Shown here: piece after piece, positions 34,887 through 43,791 of the stretch | Numbering within the stretch: the first letter of the stretch is position 1 | How the letters are laid out: every line of letters starts with the position of its first letter | Assembly (NCBI RefSeq): GCF_019352175.1 | Contig: NZ_JACBYI010000028.1 | Span: 20,618 to 84,617 of the forward strand | DNA: 64,000 nucleotides | Source: Paenibacillus sp. S150 | GTDB taxonomy: Bacteria; Bacillota; Bacilli; Paenibacillales; Paenibacillaceae | Reading direction: 5' to 3' | Program-made: the position numbers and the translations under genes | The notes under the pieces: model-generated | What the model saw: the letters and a program-made list of their open reading frames with translations, nothing else | What the model was told of the DNA's origin: nothing | Databases searched by the model: none

Positions 34887-36674
34887 TTGAGTAAGCGTTC
34901 TATAAACGGAACAGATTTTACCGCAATGGTACTCGCCGGAGCGGAGATGCTGCAGCAGCATGCAGAGCACGTCAATTCCCTGAATGTTTTTCCGGTTCCG
35001 GATGGAGACACGGGAACGAACATGAATTTGACGATGACCGCAGGTGCGAACGAATTGAAAAAAAATAATACCGCCTCTGTCGGCCAATGTGCAGGAGTAT
35101 TGTCCAAAGGTCTCTTGATGGGCGCACGGGGGAATTCCGGTGTTATTTTGTCACAGCTGTTCAGGGGTCTTGGACGGTCCGCAGCCCAATACGATGAATT
35201 GAACACGCAGCAGTTCGCAGCAGCGCTGCAGACCGGGGTGGATACAGCCTATAAAGCGGTGGTCAAGCCGGTAGAGGGAACGATTCTTACTGTTGCCAAG
35301 GAGGCGGCCAGACATGCGGTCTATTATGCGCGCCGCACGACAGATGTCACGGAGCTGATGACTGAAGTACTGGTCAAAGCCAAAGAGGCGCTGGCCAATA
35401 CACCGGAGCTTCTGCCTGTGCTCAAGCAGGTGGGCGTTGTAGACTCTGGCGGCCAGGGCCTGGTATACATTTATGAGGGTTTTCATCAATACCTGATGGG
35501 CGGCACAGGCACAGCGGTGCCGGCATCTGTACAAGGACAAGCTCCTGCGGCAGTGGCTGTGGCGGTGCCCGCAGCGGTGCTGACCAAACATGAGAACATA
35601 ATGCCCTCCGTGCAGTCTTCCGCTCAATCCCAGCTGTCCACGGAAGACATTGAATTTCTATATGATATGGAATTTTTTATTAACCGGTTGCTCGGCGGCT
35701 CCGTAAAAGCGGAATTTGATGAGGAAGCTTTTAGGAAAGCGTTGTCAGTGAACGGAGACTCGATAATCGTTATTTCGGATGATGAGACCATCAAGGTGCA
35801 TGTGCATTCCAAGACACCGGGCGAGGTGCTGAACCTGGCGCTTCAATATGGCGAGATTACACAGATCCATATTCTTAACATGCGCGAGCAGCACCGCGAT
35901 CTGCTGACCGCCGGAATGGATATTGCGCCAATGCCGGACGTGTTTGCCGATATTCCGAAGGAAGAGAGCAGTGTGCAGGCACCGGCGGTTCCTCCCGCAG
36001 ATGATATGGCGCCATACGGTTTCATTGCCGTTTCCTCCGGTGAGGGCATCTCCGATATATTCAGAAGTCTTGGAGTAGACGCCATTCTGTCGGGCGGGCA
36101 GACGATGAATCCCAGCACGGAGGATTTCGTGAACGCGATCTCATCCATTTCTGCCAAGCATATTTATATCCTGCCCAACAATTCGAACATTGTGCTCGCC
36201 GCGCAGCAAGCCAGAGATCTGCTGGAGGGCGAACGTGAGATTACGGTTATTCCAAGCAAGAGCATCCCGCAGGGGATTGCCGCCGCTTTTGCCTTCCAGG
36301 AGGATGATTCGGTGGACGCGAATACAGGCAACATGATGGAGGCCATCTCCCAGGTTAAATCGGGGCAGATTACGAATGCGGTCCGGGACACGGTAATCGA
36401 GGAGCTGGAGATCAAATCCGGGCAGTATATCGGTATTTCCAATTCGAAGATTGTATCCGCTGCGGATGATCTGCTGGCCGCAAGCCAGGCGCTGCTCGTT
36501 AGCATGCTTGAGAACGGCGATGAAATCGTTACTGTCCTGACCGGTGCCGAATCGGAGGATAAGGTCACCGAAGCGCTGGAAAGCTGGCTTGATGAAGTCT
36601 ATCCACAGGTTGAAGTTGAGGTGCACGAGGGCGGGCAGCCACTGTACTATTATCTTTTCTCCGTAGAGCCGTAG
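34887..36674 (+). CDS. fakA: Fatty acid kinase catalytic subunit FakA (DAK2/YloV family)
   Basis: A 595-residue protein. Residues 1-200 form the DAK2 nucleotide-binding domain, with NVFPVPDGDTGTNM near 32-45 (Asp ligands for magnesium) and GARGNSGVILSQ near 79. An Ala/Val/Pro-rich linker near 205-250 follows, and the C-terminal half is the FakA middle and C domains (IKVHVHSKTPGEVL near 305). FakA phosphorylates fatty acids held by FakB (DegV) proteins for phospholipid synthesis. TTG 34887 follows AGGAAGGGG. The next gene is a DegV protein, consistent with a FakA-FakB pair. Confidence 0.93.
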   Translation: MSKRSINGTDFTAMVLAGAEMLQQHAEHVNSLNVFPVPDGDTGTNMNLTMTAGANELKKNNTASVGQCAGVLSKGLLMGARGNSGVILSQLFRGLGRSAAQYDELNTQQFAAALQTGVDTAYKAVVKPVEGTILTVAKEAARHAVYYARRTTDVTELMTEVLVKAKEALANTPELLPVLKQVGVVDSGGQGLVYIYEGFHQYLMGGTGTAVPASVQGQAPAAVAVAVPAAVLTKHENIMPSVQSSAQSQLSTEDIEFLYDMEFFINRLLGGSVKAEFDEEAFRKALSVNGDSIIVISDDETIKVHVHSKTPGEVLNLALQYGEITQIHILNMREQHRDLLTAGMDIAPMPDVFADIPKEESSVQAPAVPPADDMAPYGFIAVSSGEGISDIFRSLGVDAILSGGQTMNPSTEDFVNAISSISAKHIYILPNNSNIVLAAQQARDLLEGEREITVIPSKSIPQGIAAAFAFQEDDSVDANTGNMMEAISQVKSGQITNAVRDTVIEELEIKSGQYIGISNSKIVSAADDLLAASQALLVSMLENGDEIVTVLTGAESEDKVTEALESWLDEVYPQVEVEVHEGGQPLYYYLFSVEP

Positions 36675-36776
36675 GCGGAAATATTAATCCTTTTATAGTC
36701 TCAAGCAGAAGCTTCCGGGCATCCTTTTCAAGGGTGGCCGGCGCGCCTGCCAAATCATAGTTTGGGGAGGAAATCC

Positions 36777-37637
36777 ATGAATCGTACCGTAATCGTCACC
36801 GACAGCACGTCAGATATCCCGCCGTCCATGGCGGAAGCTTATGGCATTGAGGTTGTTCCTCTGACCCTGATGTTCGGCGAGGAGGCATACCGGGATAATC
36901 TGGATATGACACCGGAGCAATTCTATGAGCGTCTTCCCCGCTCAGAGCAGCTTCCGACCACTTCCCAGCCGTCGCCGGTTGAGTATATGAACGTGTACCG
37001 GGGCATTCTGGAACGGAATCCGGGCAGCCGGATTCTATCTCTTCACATTTCCTCGGGACTTAGCGGCACGTACCAATCGGCTGTTTTGGCTAAATCCATG
37101 CTGGAGGAGGAAGGGGAAGCAATTACTGTTGTGGATTCTCTTTCCGCTTCCTATGGCTTTGGCTTCATGGTGGTAGAGGCGGCCAGGCTCGCTGCCAAGG
37201 GCGAAAGCCCGGAGGATATCCTGGCCGAGGTGGAGACTCTCCGCCAGTCCCGCAAGCTGTACTTTCTGGTCGATACGCTGGAATACCTGCAGAAGGGCGG
37301 CAGAATCGGCAAAGCCTCCGCCATTCTGGGAACGCTGCTTAACATCAAGCCGATTCTGTCCATTGATGCTGAAGGAATCATTTACGCGGTGGAGAAGGTA
37401 AGAGGACGCAAGAAGGCAGTTGCCCGGATGATTGAGCTGTTCAAGAAGGATCTGCCGGGTGTGGACAAAATTAACGTGGCCGTGGGTCATACGGCTGAAC
37501 CGGCTTCCGGCGAAGAATTCCTTAAGGAATTGGCCGGACACTTCACCCTGGAAGAGAAGGTACTGACCAACGTTGGTCCTGTAGTAGGGAGCCATGTTGG
37601 CAATGGCACCTTAGCCGTATTCATCTGGCCCGCGTAA
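36777..37637 (+). CDS. DegV-family fatty-acid-binding protein (FakB-like)
   Basis: A 286-residue DegV protein. VTDSTSDIP at the N-terminus and TSQPSPVEY near 65 form the first fatty-acid pocket elements, SSGLSGTYQSA near 93 holds the conserved Ser and Thr that bind the carboxylate, and LEYLQKGGRIGKA near 165 is the second-domain motif with Arg. DegV/FakB proteins present fatty acids to FakA, the gene just upstream. GGGGAGG selects ATG 36777 over the TTG at 36762. recG starts 13 bp later. Confidence 0.93.
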   Translation: MNRTVIVTDSTSDIPPSMAEAYGIEVVPLTLMFGEEAYRDNLDMTPEQFYERLPRSEQLPTTSQPSPVEYMNVYRGILERNPGSRILSLHISSGLSGTYQSAVLAKSMLEEEGEAITVVDSLSASYGFGFMVVEAARLAAKGESPEDILAEVETLRQSRKLYFLVDTLEYLQKGGRIGKASAILGTLLNIKPILSIDAEGIIYAVEKVRGRKKAVARMIELFKKDLPGVDKINVAVGHTAEPASGEEFLKELAGHFTLEEKVLTNVGPVVGSHVGNGTLAVFIWPA

Positions 37638-37650
37638 ATAGGGGATGAAC

Positions 37651-39702
37651 ATGGAACTATCTTTGGATGCAATTGAAGTGAAACAAATAAATGGCGTGAG
37701 CGCTCAAAAGCAAAACGAGCTTCACGCCTTTGGCGTCTTTACAGTGAAGGATCTGCTGGAGTATTATCCGTTCCGTTATGATGATTTCCGTCCCCGCCAA
37801 TTAAGCGAGATCAAACACGGCGACAAGGCCACCCTTGTAGCGAAGGTTATCGGCGTTCCTGTACTGCAGCGTTTCGGGGGCAAATCCCGCCTCAGCTGCA
37901 AAATGGTGGACGGGTCATGGATGTTCACGGCGACGTGGTTCAACCAGCAGTACGTGCGGGAACAATTGACTGCCCAGCGTGAAATCGTCATTACCGGCAA
38001 ATGGGATCAGAAGCGAAATGCCATTACGGTGACGGATTATGAATTTACGGACCGGGGAGAAGGCAAAATCGGCACCCTGCAGCCTGTTTATTCCGTAGGC
38101 GGCAAGATTACGCAATCCTGGATACGCAAAATAATTAATCAGGGCCTGCAGCAGTATGGCGAGCTGATCCCGGAGATCCTCCCGCATTCCATCATAAGGA
38201 AATATGATTTCATGTCCCGCAAACGGGCCATCGCCACGATCCACCGGCCTGAGGATACGCGCGAAGGCCAGCAGGGAAGGCGCAGGATGGTCTATGAGGA
38301 GCTGTTTCTGTTCCAGCTTAAGGTGCAGGCCTTCCGTGTGCTGAACCGCGGCAGAATGGACGGTGTGGTGCATACGGTTGACAATGCGACCGTACGGCAG
38401 TTTGTGCGCAGCCTGCCTTTTGAGCTGACGGATGCCCAGAAGCGCGTGGAGCTGGAAATCCTGCATGATATGCGTTCACCGTATTGCATGAACCGTCTTT
38501 TGCAGGGCGATGTGGGCTCCGGCAAAACGGTGCTTGCGGCAGTAGCCTTGTATGCCACGGTGAAATCCGGATTTCAGGGGGCGCTGATGGTGCCTACCGA
38601 GATTCTGGCTGAGCAGCATATGCGTTCACTTACCAAGATGTTTGAGCCGTTTGCAATTACGGTGGGTCTGTTGACGGGAAGCGTAAGCGGACGCAAGCGC
38701 AAGGATCTGCTGGCCTCGCTGCAGATGGGAATGCTCGATATTGTGGTCGGCACCCATGCCTTGATTCAGGAGGATGTCTTCTTCCGCGGGCTGGGAATGG
38801 TGGTTACGGATGAGCAGCACCGTTTTGGCGTCAACCAGCGCAGTGTGCTGCGCCGCAAGGGCTATAACCCGGATGTGCTGACGATGACGGCGACCCCCAT
38901 TCCGCGGACGCTCGCGATTACCGTGTTCGGCGATATGGATGTGTCCACGCTTTCTGAACGTCCCAAGGGACGCGTGCCGATTACAACCTATTGGGTGAAG
39001 CCTGATCTGATGGAACGGGTGCTCAGGCTGGTCGGCCGCGAGATCGGTCAGGGCCGGCAGGCGTATCTGATCTGTCCGCTGATAGAGGAATCGGAGAAGC
39101 TGGATGTGCAGAACGCAATTGATCTGCATATACAGATGACCCAGGCGTTTCCCGATTACAAGGTTGGACTGCTTCATGGCCGGATGACACCCGGGGAAAA
39201 AGACGGGATCATGCGCGCCTTCTACAGCAATGAGATTCAGCTGCTGGTCTCCACTACTGTTGTGGAGGTTGGTGTTGATGTTCCCAATGCAACGCTGATG
39301 ATCATAATGGATGCGGACCGGTTCGGGCTGTCCCAGCTGCATCAGCTGCGGGGCCGTGTCGGGCGGGGCCGGCATGCATCCTTCTGTGTGCTTGTGGCTG
39401 ATCCGAAATCCGGGGTCGGCCGCGAGCGGATGACAGCGATGACCGATACGGATGACGGCTTTGAGGTGTCCCGGCGGGATCTGGAGCTGCGCGGGCCGGG
39501 AGATTTCTTCGGAACCAAGCAGAGCGGGCTGCCGGAGTTCCGGCTGGGGGATATGGCCGCCGATTTCGAGGTGCTGGAGCAGGCCAGGGACGATGTGGCG
39601 GAGCTGCTGAAGGAAGCGGAGTTCTGGACCTCCACCGATTATGCGCCGCTGCGGAGCTATTTGCAGAGCGAGCAAATTTTTCAGGGGGACCTTATGGATT
39701 AA
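37651..39702 (+). CDS. recG: ATP-dependent DNA helicase RecG
   Basis: A 683-residue helicase that remodels stalled forks and Holliday junctions. The N-terminal wedge OB-fold covers about 60-150. Walker A GDVGSGKTVL lies near 286, DEQHRFGV near 388, TATPIPRTL near 414, and motifs V and VI (STTVVEVGVDVPNA, QLRGRVGRGR) near 535 and 570. The C-terminal LRGPGDFFGTKQSG block is characteristic. TAGGGGATG selects ATG 37651; ATG 37645 overlaps that site. Confidence 0.97.
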   Translation: MELSLDAIEVKQINGVSAQKQNELHAFGVFTVKDLLEYYPFRYDDFRPRQLSEIKHGDKATLVAKVIGVPVLQRFGGKSRLSCKMVDGSWMFTATWFNQQYVREQLTAQREIVITGKWDQKRNAITVTDYEFTDRGEGKIGTLQPVYSVGGKITQSWIRKIINQGLQQYGELIPEILPHSIIRKYDFMSRKRAIATIHRPEDTREGQQGRRRMVYEELFLFQLKVQAFRVLNRGRMDGVVHTVDNATVRQFVRSLPFELTDAQKRVELEILHDMRSPYCMNRLLQGDVGSGKTVLAAVALYATVKSGFQGALMVPTEILAEQHMRSLTKMFEPFAITVGLLTGSVSGRKRKDLLASLQMGMLDIVVGTHALIQEDVFFRGLGMVVTDEQHRFGVNQRSVLRRKGYNPDVLTMTATPIPRTLAITVFGDMDVSTLSERPKGRVPITTYWVKPDLMERVLRLVGREIGQGRQAYLICPLIEESEKLDVQNAIDLHIQMTQAFPDYKVGLLHGRMTPGEKDGIMRAFYSNEIQLLVSTTVVEVGVDVPNATLMIIMDADRFGLSQLHQLRGRVGRGRHASFCVLVADPKSGVGRERMTAMTDTDDGFEVSRRDLELRGPGDFFGTKQSGLPEFRLGDMAADFEVLEQARDDVAELLKEAEFWTSTDYAPLRSYLQSEQIFQGDLMD

Positions 39703-39724
39703 TTAGGCACATACTCCAGCCTTC

Positions 39725-39752
39725 TCTCATATACTGTGAATGATTGGATATG
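39725..39752 (+). promoter_or_regulatory. Possible mother-cell sigma (E/K) promoter before spoVIF
   Basis: CATATACTG at 39728-39736, with a CATAC-containing segment about 14 bp upstream, resembles the -10 type (CATAnnnTA) used by SigE and SigK. It sits about 30 bp before the spoVIF start. This is a pattern-level suggestion only. Confidence 0.3.
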
Positions 39753-39768
39753 ACTGGAGGTGCTGCGC

Positions 39769-40056
39769 TTGGGCTATCAGCAATTTGGAATCAGTCCCCA
39801 GCTGGTGGATCGCATCAAGCTGAAGATGAAGAATCCGGCTGTTAAAGAACGTATTAAGAATATGATCAATGGAATCTCCAAGCAGGAGCTCCAGAACACA
39901 GCGGTAGTGCGGAGACTGGTACGCAATGCTTCGGCTGTGATGGGGGAGAAGCTGACCTCGTCGCAGGAAGAGCAAATTGTGAAATTTGTGATTGCCCAGA
40001 AGATTGACCCGGGCAATACCTTTCATTTGATCCGGCTGTGGGGCATGTTCCGCTAG
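39769..40056 (+). CDS. spoVIF: Stage VI sporulation protein F (SpoVIF-like)
   Basis: A 95-residue helical protein. MGYQQFGISPQLVDRIKLKM, then VKERIKNMINGISKQELQ, and the C-terminal QEEQIVKFVIAQKIDPGNTF fit the SpoVIF family as found in Paenibacillus, which contributes to spore coat assembly in the mother cell. TTG 39769 is selected by TGGAGGTG; the GTG at 39760 lies in that site. A terminator follows. Family recognition is from memory of paenibacilli, so somewhat below certain. Confidence 0.8.
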   Translation: MGYQQFGISPQLVDRIKLKMKNPAVKERIKNMINGISKQELQNTAVVRRLVRNASAVMGEKLTSSQEEQIVKFVIAQKIDPGNTFHLIRLWGMFR

Positions 40057-40117
40057 AAGGCTTCCGCTCAAAGGACTGCGGATGAGGCAATGCATACGAA
40101 TGCTTATATTTCACACC

Positions 40118-40160
40118 AAAAAGCGTTCCCGCTAAAATGGATATAGCGGGAACGCTTTTT
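40118..40160. terminator. Bidirectional terminator between spoVIF and the YitT gene
   Basis: AAAAAGCGTTCCCGCTA (40118-40134) pairs perfectly over 17 bp with TAGCGGGAACGCTTTTT (40144-40160). A and T runs on each side suit the convergent genes. Confidence 0.93.
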
Positions 40161-40191
40161 AGCTTCAGTCAGGGATTGCAGATACTTGCCG

Positions 40192-41052
40192 CTAATCCCG
40201 AAATATGGCGGCCAGCCGGCTGCGGTTGACGGTGCGGAAGACAATCTCGCTGTCTTGATCGCAGGAGCGGACCAGTGACGTTAGTTCTTCCTCTTCCAGC
40301 TTGCTAGCAATGCAGAACAGCGTGCCCGGCTGTCCTTGAGGGCCTGGGGCGCTGACGAGCTTGGCCTCGCGTTCAAGCTTGTGGCGCAGTACCCGCCGGA
40401 TTTCTTCAGGGCGGGTGCTGGTAATCCAGACCGCGCGTGTGCGGGCAAGATCCCTCAGAGAGATACGCACGGCTTCGAAGGCCAGCAGATAGGCGATAAT
40501 GGAATACATCGCCTGATCCCAGCCGAACAACGCCCCACCGAATAATAATATGGCGCAATTCAACACCATAATGACAATCTCAGCCGATTTTGTCGGCCCT
40601 CTGCCGAGGAAGGCATATCCCGGATCTCCCGCACCGCCGCTCATCCCTCCGAAGCGGATGGAGATTCCGATCCCGAAGCCCAGGGAGAGCCCGCCTGCGA
40701 TGGAGGCGGTCAGCGGCTCGCCGGTTAAGGACGGATAATGATGCAGAGCCAGCGAGCCGGCGGTGAGACAAACCAATCCGAGCATGACATAGAGTGCAAA
40801 GCGCAGGTGAATCTGTCTGCGTGAGATCAAAATGAACGGCAGATTGAACAGGAACAGGAATAAGCCAAGCCGCATTTCGGTAACGTGCGCGAAGAGGGCG
40901 GAGAGCCCGGCAATCCCGCCGGGTACGAGCTTGTGCGGCATGAGGAAAAGCTCCAGTCCGACTGCGCAAAGCAGGCCGCCGGCAATGACGCCGATAATGC
41001 GCAGTGCCTTGCGCCCCCGGGGCAGGTCACCGCTTCTCAAGATAGTATTCAC
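40192..41052 (-). CDS. YitT-family membrane protein (DUF161 + DUF2179)
   Basis: A 286-residue protein with about five or six N-terminal membrane helices (for example IIGVIAGGLLCAVGLELFL, FALYVMLGLVCLTAGSLAL). The family motif VPGGIAGLSAL is near residue 44 and GMSGGAGDPGYA near 135. A C-terminal soluble DUF2179 domain (about 195-286) has the fold of a small regulatory, nucleotide-binding-like module. Function is unknown. GTG 41052 follows AAGGAGGAG. It lies 33 bp downstream of khtU on the same strand, so it may share that transcript. GC-rich codon use matches the neighbours. Confidence 0.9.
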   Translation of the reverse strand: MNTILRSGDLPRGRKALRIIGVIAGGLLCAVGLELFLMPHKLVPGGIAGLSALFAHVTEMRLGLFLFLFNLPFILISRRQIHLRFALYVMLGLVCLTAGSLALHHYPSLTGEPLTASIAGGLSLGFGIGISIRFGGMSGGAGDPGYAFLGRGPTKSAEIVIMVLNCAILLFGGALFGWDQAMYSIIAYLLAFEAVRISLRDLARTRAVWITSTRPEEIRRVLRHKLEREAKLVSAPGPQGQPGTLFCIASKLEEEELTSLVRSCDQDSEIVFRTVNRSRLAAIFRD

Positions 41053-41085
41053 ATGTTCTCCTCCTTTCCAAGAGAGAACCGGATA

Positions 41086-42330
41086 TTATTCATTGTCCAG
41101 TATGGCCGCTTGCTTGGACTTGCGGGCAAGATGCCGTTTTTCGAAGTTAAAGACTTTATCGAGCAGCTTATAGATGGCTTTGGACTCTTTGGTCAGAAGG
41201 GGACCGAGTATGGCCAGCATAAGCACATACATCGCGGCAAAAGGCTGCAGGATGGCAAGCAGTCCGCCTGCTTTGCCGAGATTGGCCATGATGATGGAGA
41301 ACTCGCCTCTGGAGACAATGGTCAGGCCGATGTTAGAGGAAGAGCGCGGGCTGAGACCCGCGCTGCGTCCAGCCAGCATACCTGCTACAAAGTTGCCGAT
41401 CAAGGTAATGATGACTGCAGCCAGCGAGTACCAGAGCGCTTCTCCGCCCAAGGTCAGCGGATCAATCGACAGTCCGAAGCTGAAGAAGAAGATTGCACCG
41501 AAGAAGTCGCGGAAAGGAATGACCAGCTTCTCGATCCGTTTCACGTGCTCGGTTTCGGCGAGCACCAGCCCGACGAGCAGTGCACCGATCGCTTCAGCCA
41601 CATGAATCGTCTCGGAGAATCCGGCAATCAGAAAGAGTGCGGCGAAAATGATCAGCGCAAACAGCTCACTGGAGTGGATATTAAGCACCCTGTTCAGCCA
41701 GGGGACCAGCTTGCGGCCAATGATCAGCAGTGCCAGCATATATCCCAGGGCAATCAGGGCGGACAGCAGCACTCCGCCAAGCGAAGATGAGCCGCTGAGC
41801 ACAAGTCCCGACAGGATGGAGATGTAGACAGCGAGGAAAACATCCTCAAACATGATGATCCCGAGAATCATTTCGGTTTCGGGATTGGCCGTCCGTTTCA
41901 GATCCACCAGCACCTTGGCAACTATTGCACTGGAGGAGATAGTGGTGATGCCGGCGATAACCAGGACTTCCTCCAGCGGAAATCCGAGGCCCCAGCCGAG
42001 GAGGAGCCCCAGTGAGAAATTGATCAGGATATAGATCGTTCCGCCTGATACTATGGAGCGTCCCGCTTTGACCAGACGGCCTACCGAAAATTCCAGACCG
42101 AGATAGAACAGGAGAAAGAGCACACCGATCCGGCCCATGAATTCAATCAGGGAGGCGCTCTCGATAAAACGGAAGTCAAGATGCCATATTTTGAACGCAT
42201 GCGGGCCAACGGCCATGCCGATCAGAATATAGAACGGAATCACCGAGAAACGCAGCTTGGTCGAGATCAGTCCGGCTAAGGCAATCAGCACCAGAGCAAG
42301 GCCTACTTCAAATACGATATAATGACTCAT
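41086..42330 (-). CDS. khtU: KhtU-like K+/H+ antiporter (CPA2 family)
   Basis: A 414-residue, about 12-helix antiporter. The CPA2 signature FLLFYLGLEFS is near residue 72, the ITTISSSAIVAKVL block near 128, and EAIGALLVGLVLAETEH near 247. The C-terminus is a short charged tail rather than a TrkA-N domain, which fits the KhtU subtype that relies on separate KhtT for regulation. KhtTU exports K+ at alkaline pH or high K+ in B. subtilis. khtT is immediately upstream, only 3 bp away, so the two are translated together. Confidence 0.9.
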   Translation of the reverse strand: MSHYIVFEVGLALVLIALAGLISTKLRFSVIPFYILIGMAVGPHAFKIWHLDFRFIESASLIEFMGRIGVLFLLFYLGLEFSVGRLVKAGRSIVSGGTIYILINFSLGLLLGWGLGFPLEEVLVIAGITTISSSAIVAKVLVDLKRTANPETEMILGIIMFEDVFLAVYISILSGLVLSGSSSLGGVLLSALIALGYMLALLIIGRKLVPWLNRVLNIHSSELFALIIFAALFLIAGFSETIHVAEAIGALLVGLVLAETEHVKRIEKLVIPFRDFFGAIFFFSFGLSIDPLTLGGEALWYSLAAVIITLIGNFVAGMLAGRSAGLSPRSSSNIGLTIVSRGEFSIIMANLGKAGGLLAILQPFAAMYVLMLAILGPLLTKESKAIYKLLDKVFNFEKRHLARKSKQAAILDNE

Positions 42331-42333
42331 CCA

Positions 42334-42825
42334 TTAACCACATCCGTTCCGCAGAATGTGTCTGAACTGTTTATGCTGATGTCTCTCCCCGGCGGCAACA
42401 ACGGTGCACTCTGCAGGCAGCACCACTTCCGGACCGGGATTGATGTGTTTATGGTTCTTCTCAATAATGGCAATTACCGTTACTCCTGCGCGGGCACGGA
42501 TATCCAGCTCTCCGATGCTGTGTCCGATGCAATTGTAATCCTGCTCCATCCGGTACCATTCAATAATCAGATCATCCAGCGCCACCTCAATGGACTCCAG
42601 CGCCTTGGGCTTATAGGTAATCCCGCCGACAATTGCGGAGATATAACGCGCTTCATCATCATCCAGCGTAATCATGGAAATGCTCTGGTCGGGGTCGTCA
42701 TATTCAAAATGATACAGCTCGCGCCTGCCGTCATCGTGGACGATGACTACAAGCTTGTCGCCGCCACGGGTCTGCATAACGAACTTTTTGCCGATTCCCG
42801 GCAAATCCGATTCTCTGTAATTCAT
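42334..42825 (-). CDS. khtT: KhtT-like regulatory subunit with TrkA-C domain
   Basis: A 163-residue cytosolic protein. The N-terminal half (MNYRESDLPGIGKKF, VVIVHDDGRRELYHF) is the KhtT N domain, and residues 75-160 are the TrkA-C/RCK-C domain (GHSIGELDIRARAGVTVIAI, partly quoted). KhtT gates KhtU and binds c-di-AMP in B. subtilis. CTGGAGG upstream selects ATG 42825; the longer frame from 42888 is not supported. It sits between an unknown gene and khtU. Confidence 0.9.
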   Translation of the reverse strand: MNYRESDLPGIGKKFVMQTRGGDKLVVIVHDDGRRELYHFEYDDPDQSISMITLDDDEARYISAIVGGITYKPKALESIEVALDDLIIEWYRMEQDYNCIGHSIGELDIRARAGVTVIAIIEKNHKHINPGPEVVLPAECTVVAAGERHQHKQFRHILRNGCG

Positions 42826-42854
42826 GAAAGTCCAGCCTCCAGTTGAGATGTCAT

Positions 42855-43277
42855 TTAGTTGTTCCGCAATTTGCGGAAATGAATGCATTGTATTTCATTT
42901 TTATCCGGTCTGCCCGGAAGGAATATGCTCACATAATCGGAAGTATATTTAAGCGGATACAGCCGCCGACGCTTCATCATCAAATAAATAACGGGGTGCA
43001 GCGATACCACAAGCACAGCGGCGGAAGTCTCCGGCGGAAAATCCGGAATGATCCCCGGATGATTCAGGCGCAGGTTCGGAAGAAACTTCAGCTGCGTCGT
43101 ATGGATAAGGAACGGCTGGATGATTTTATGCTCATGCCGTTCAACTTCATAGCGGCTGTTCTCCTGCCCGCTGCTGTTAAGCACCTGCGAATTAACAGCC
43201 AGCAAAGACAGCAGAAGCAGGGGGATAAGCGCAAGCTGCAGCAGTCTGAACATGGGTATACGCGCTAGATATGACAT
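42855..43277 (-). CDS. Unknown protein leading the khtT-khtU group
   Basis: I do not recognise this 140-residue protein. It starts with a signal-like or membrane segment (FRLLQLALIPLLLLSLLAV, residues 10-28), has a second hydrophobic patch near 88-100 (AAVLVVSLHPVIYLMM), and ends in a basic, polar tail. The ribosome-binding site AAGGAGGTGATCC is a full match to the 16S tail and places the start at 43277, so strong translation is expected. B. subtilis has khtS at this position, but I cannot confirm similarity. It could be a small membrane accessory subunit; that is inference from context. Confidence 0.75.
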   Translation of the reverse strand: MSYLARIPMFRLLQLALIPLLLLSLLAVNSQVLNSSGQENSRYEVERHEHKIIQPFLIHTTQLKFLPNLRLNHPGIIPDFPPETSAAVLVVSLHPVIYLMMKRRRLYPLKYTSDYVSIFLPGRPDKNEIQCIHFRKLRNN

Positions 43278-43492
43278 CCTGGGATCACCTCCTTACTGTA
43301 TATTGTATATTAAGCATAACATACGACCTTGGACTGAACCAAATCGAAGTTTGATTTTTTTGCTGAAAAAGATCATGAAAAGCTGAAACCGGACCAGCTA
43401 TACTGCGTAAATCGTAGTAAAGTTGAATTTATAAAATAAATTTGCAGAGGAAGCGGATAATTTGAACGGATGGAGCAGTTTTAACGCCTTCA
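43278..43492. other. Divergent intergenic region
   Basis: AT-rich region between the khtTU group and the DUF2500 fragment. It should contain the minus-strand promoter for the khtTU group (TATGTTATGCTTAATATAC, minus strand, near 43300-43325). A short frame from TTG 43462 (MNGWSSFNAFNDYG) runs to 43558 and may be the broken front of the DUF2500 gene. No other structure was seen. Confidence 0.4.
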
Positions 43493-43684
43493 ATGATTAC
43501 GGACAGCGCAGCGGATTTCAGGGTTTTATCCAGGATATTCCAGTGTTTTTATGTTACCTTTGAATTTCAGGATGGCAGCCGGGCGGAACTGATGGTTCCC
43601 GACCGTGAATTCGGATTGATTGTGGAGGGGGACAAAGGCCGCCTCAGCTATCAGGGGACGCGGTTCAAAGGCTTTGTGCGCTGA
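43493..43684 (+). pseudogene. DUF2500 family protein, C-terminal fragment
   Basis: The 63-codon frame contains YVTFEFQDGSRAEL and LIVEGDKGRLSYQGTRFKGF, which match the conserved last 50 residues of DUF2500 membrane-associated proteins. The N-terminal membrane helix and linker of that family are missing. A different-frame start upstream (43462) suggests loss by deletion or frameshift rather than a short native gene. Function of the family is unknown. Confidence 0.65.
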
Positions 43685-43791
43685 GAACTTTGATATTTAT
43701 ACATATGTTATCAGAATTCCCCGGCTATTTTTGGGTAAAACTCCATATGAGGAGCAAGCCTATATCATGAATAAGGGAAGGAGCTGCCATA

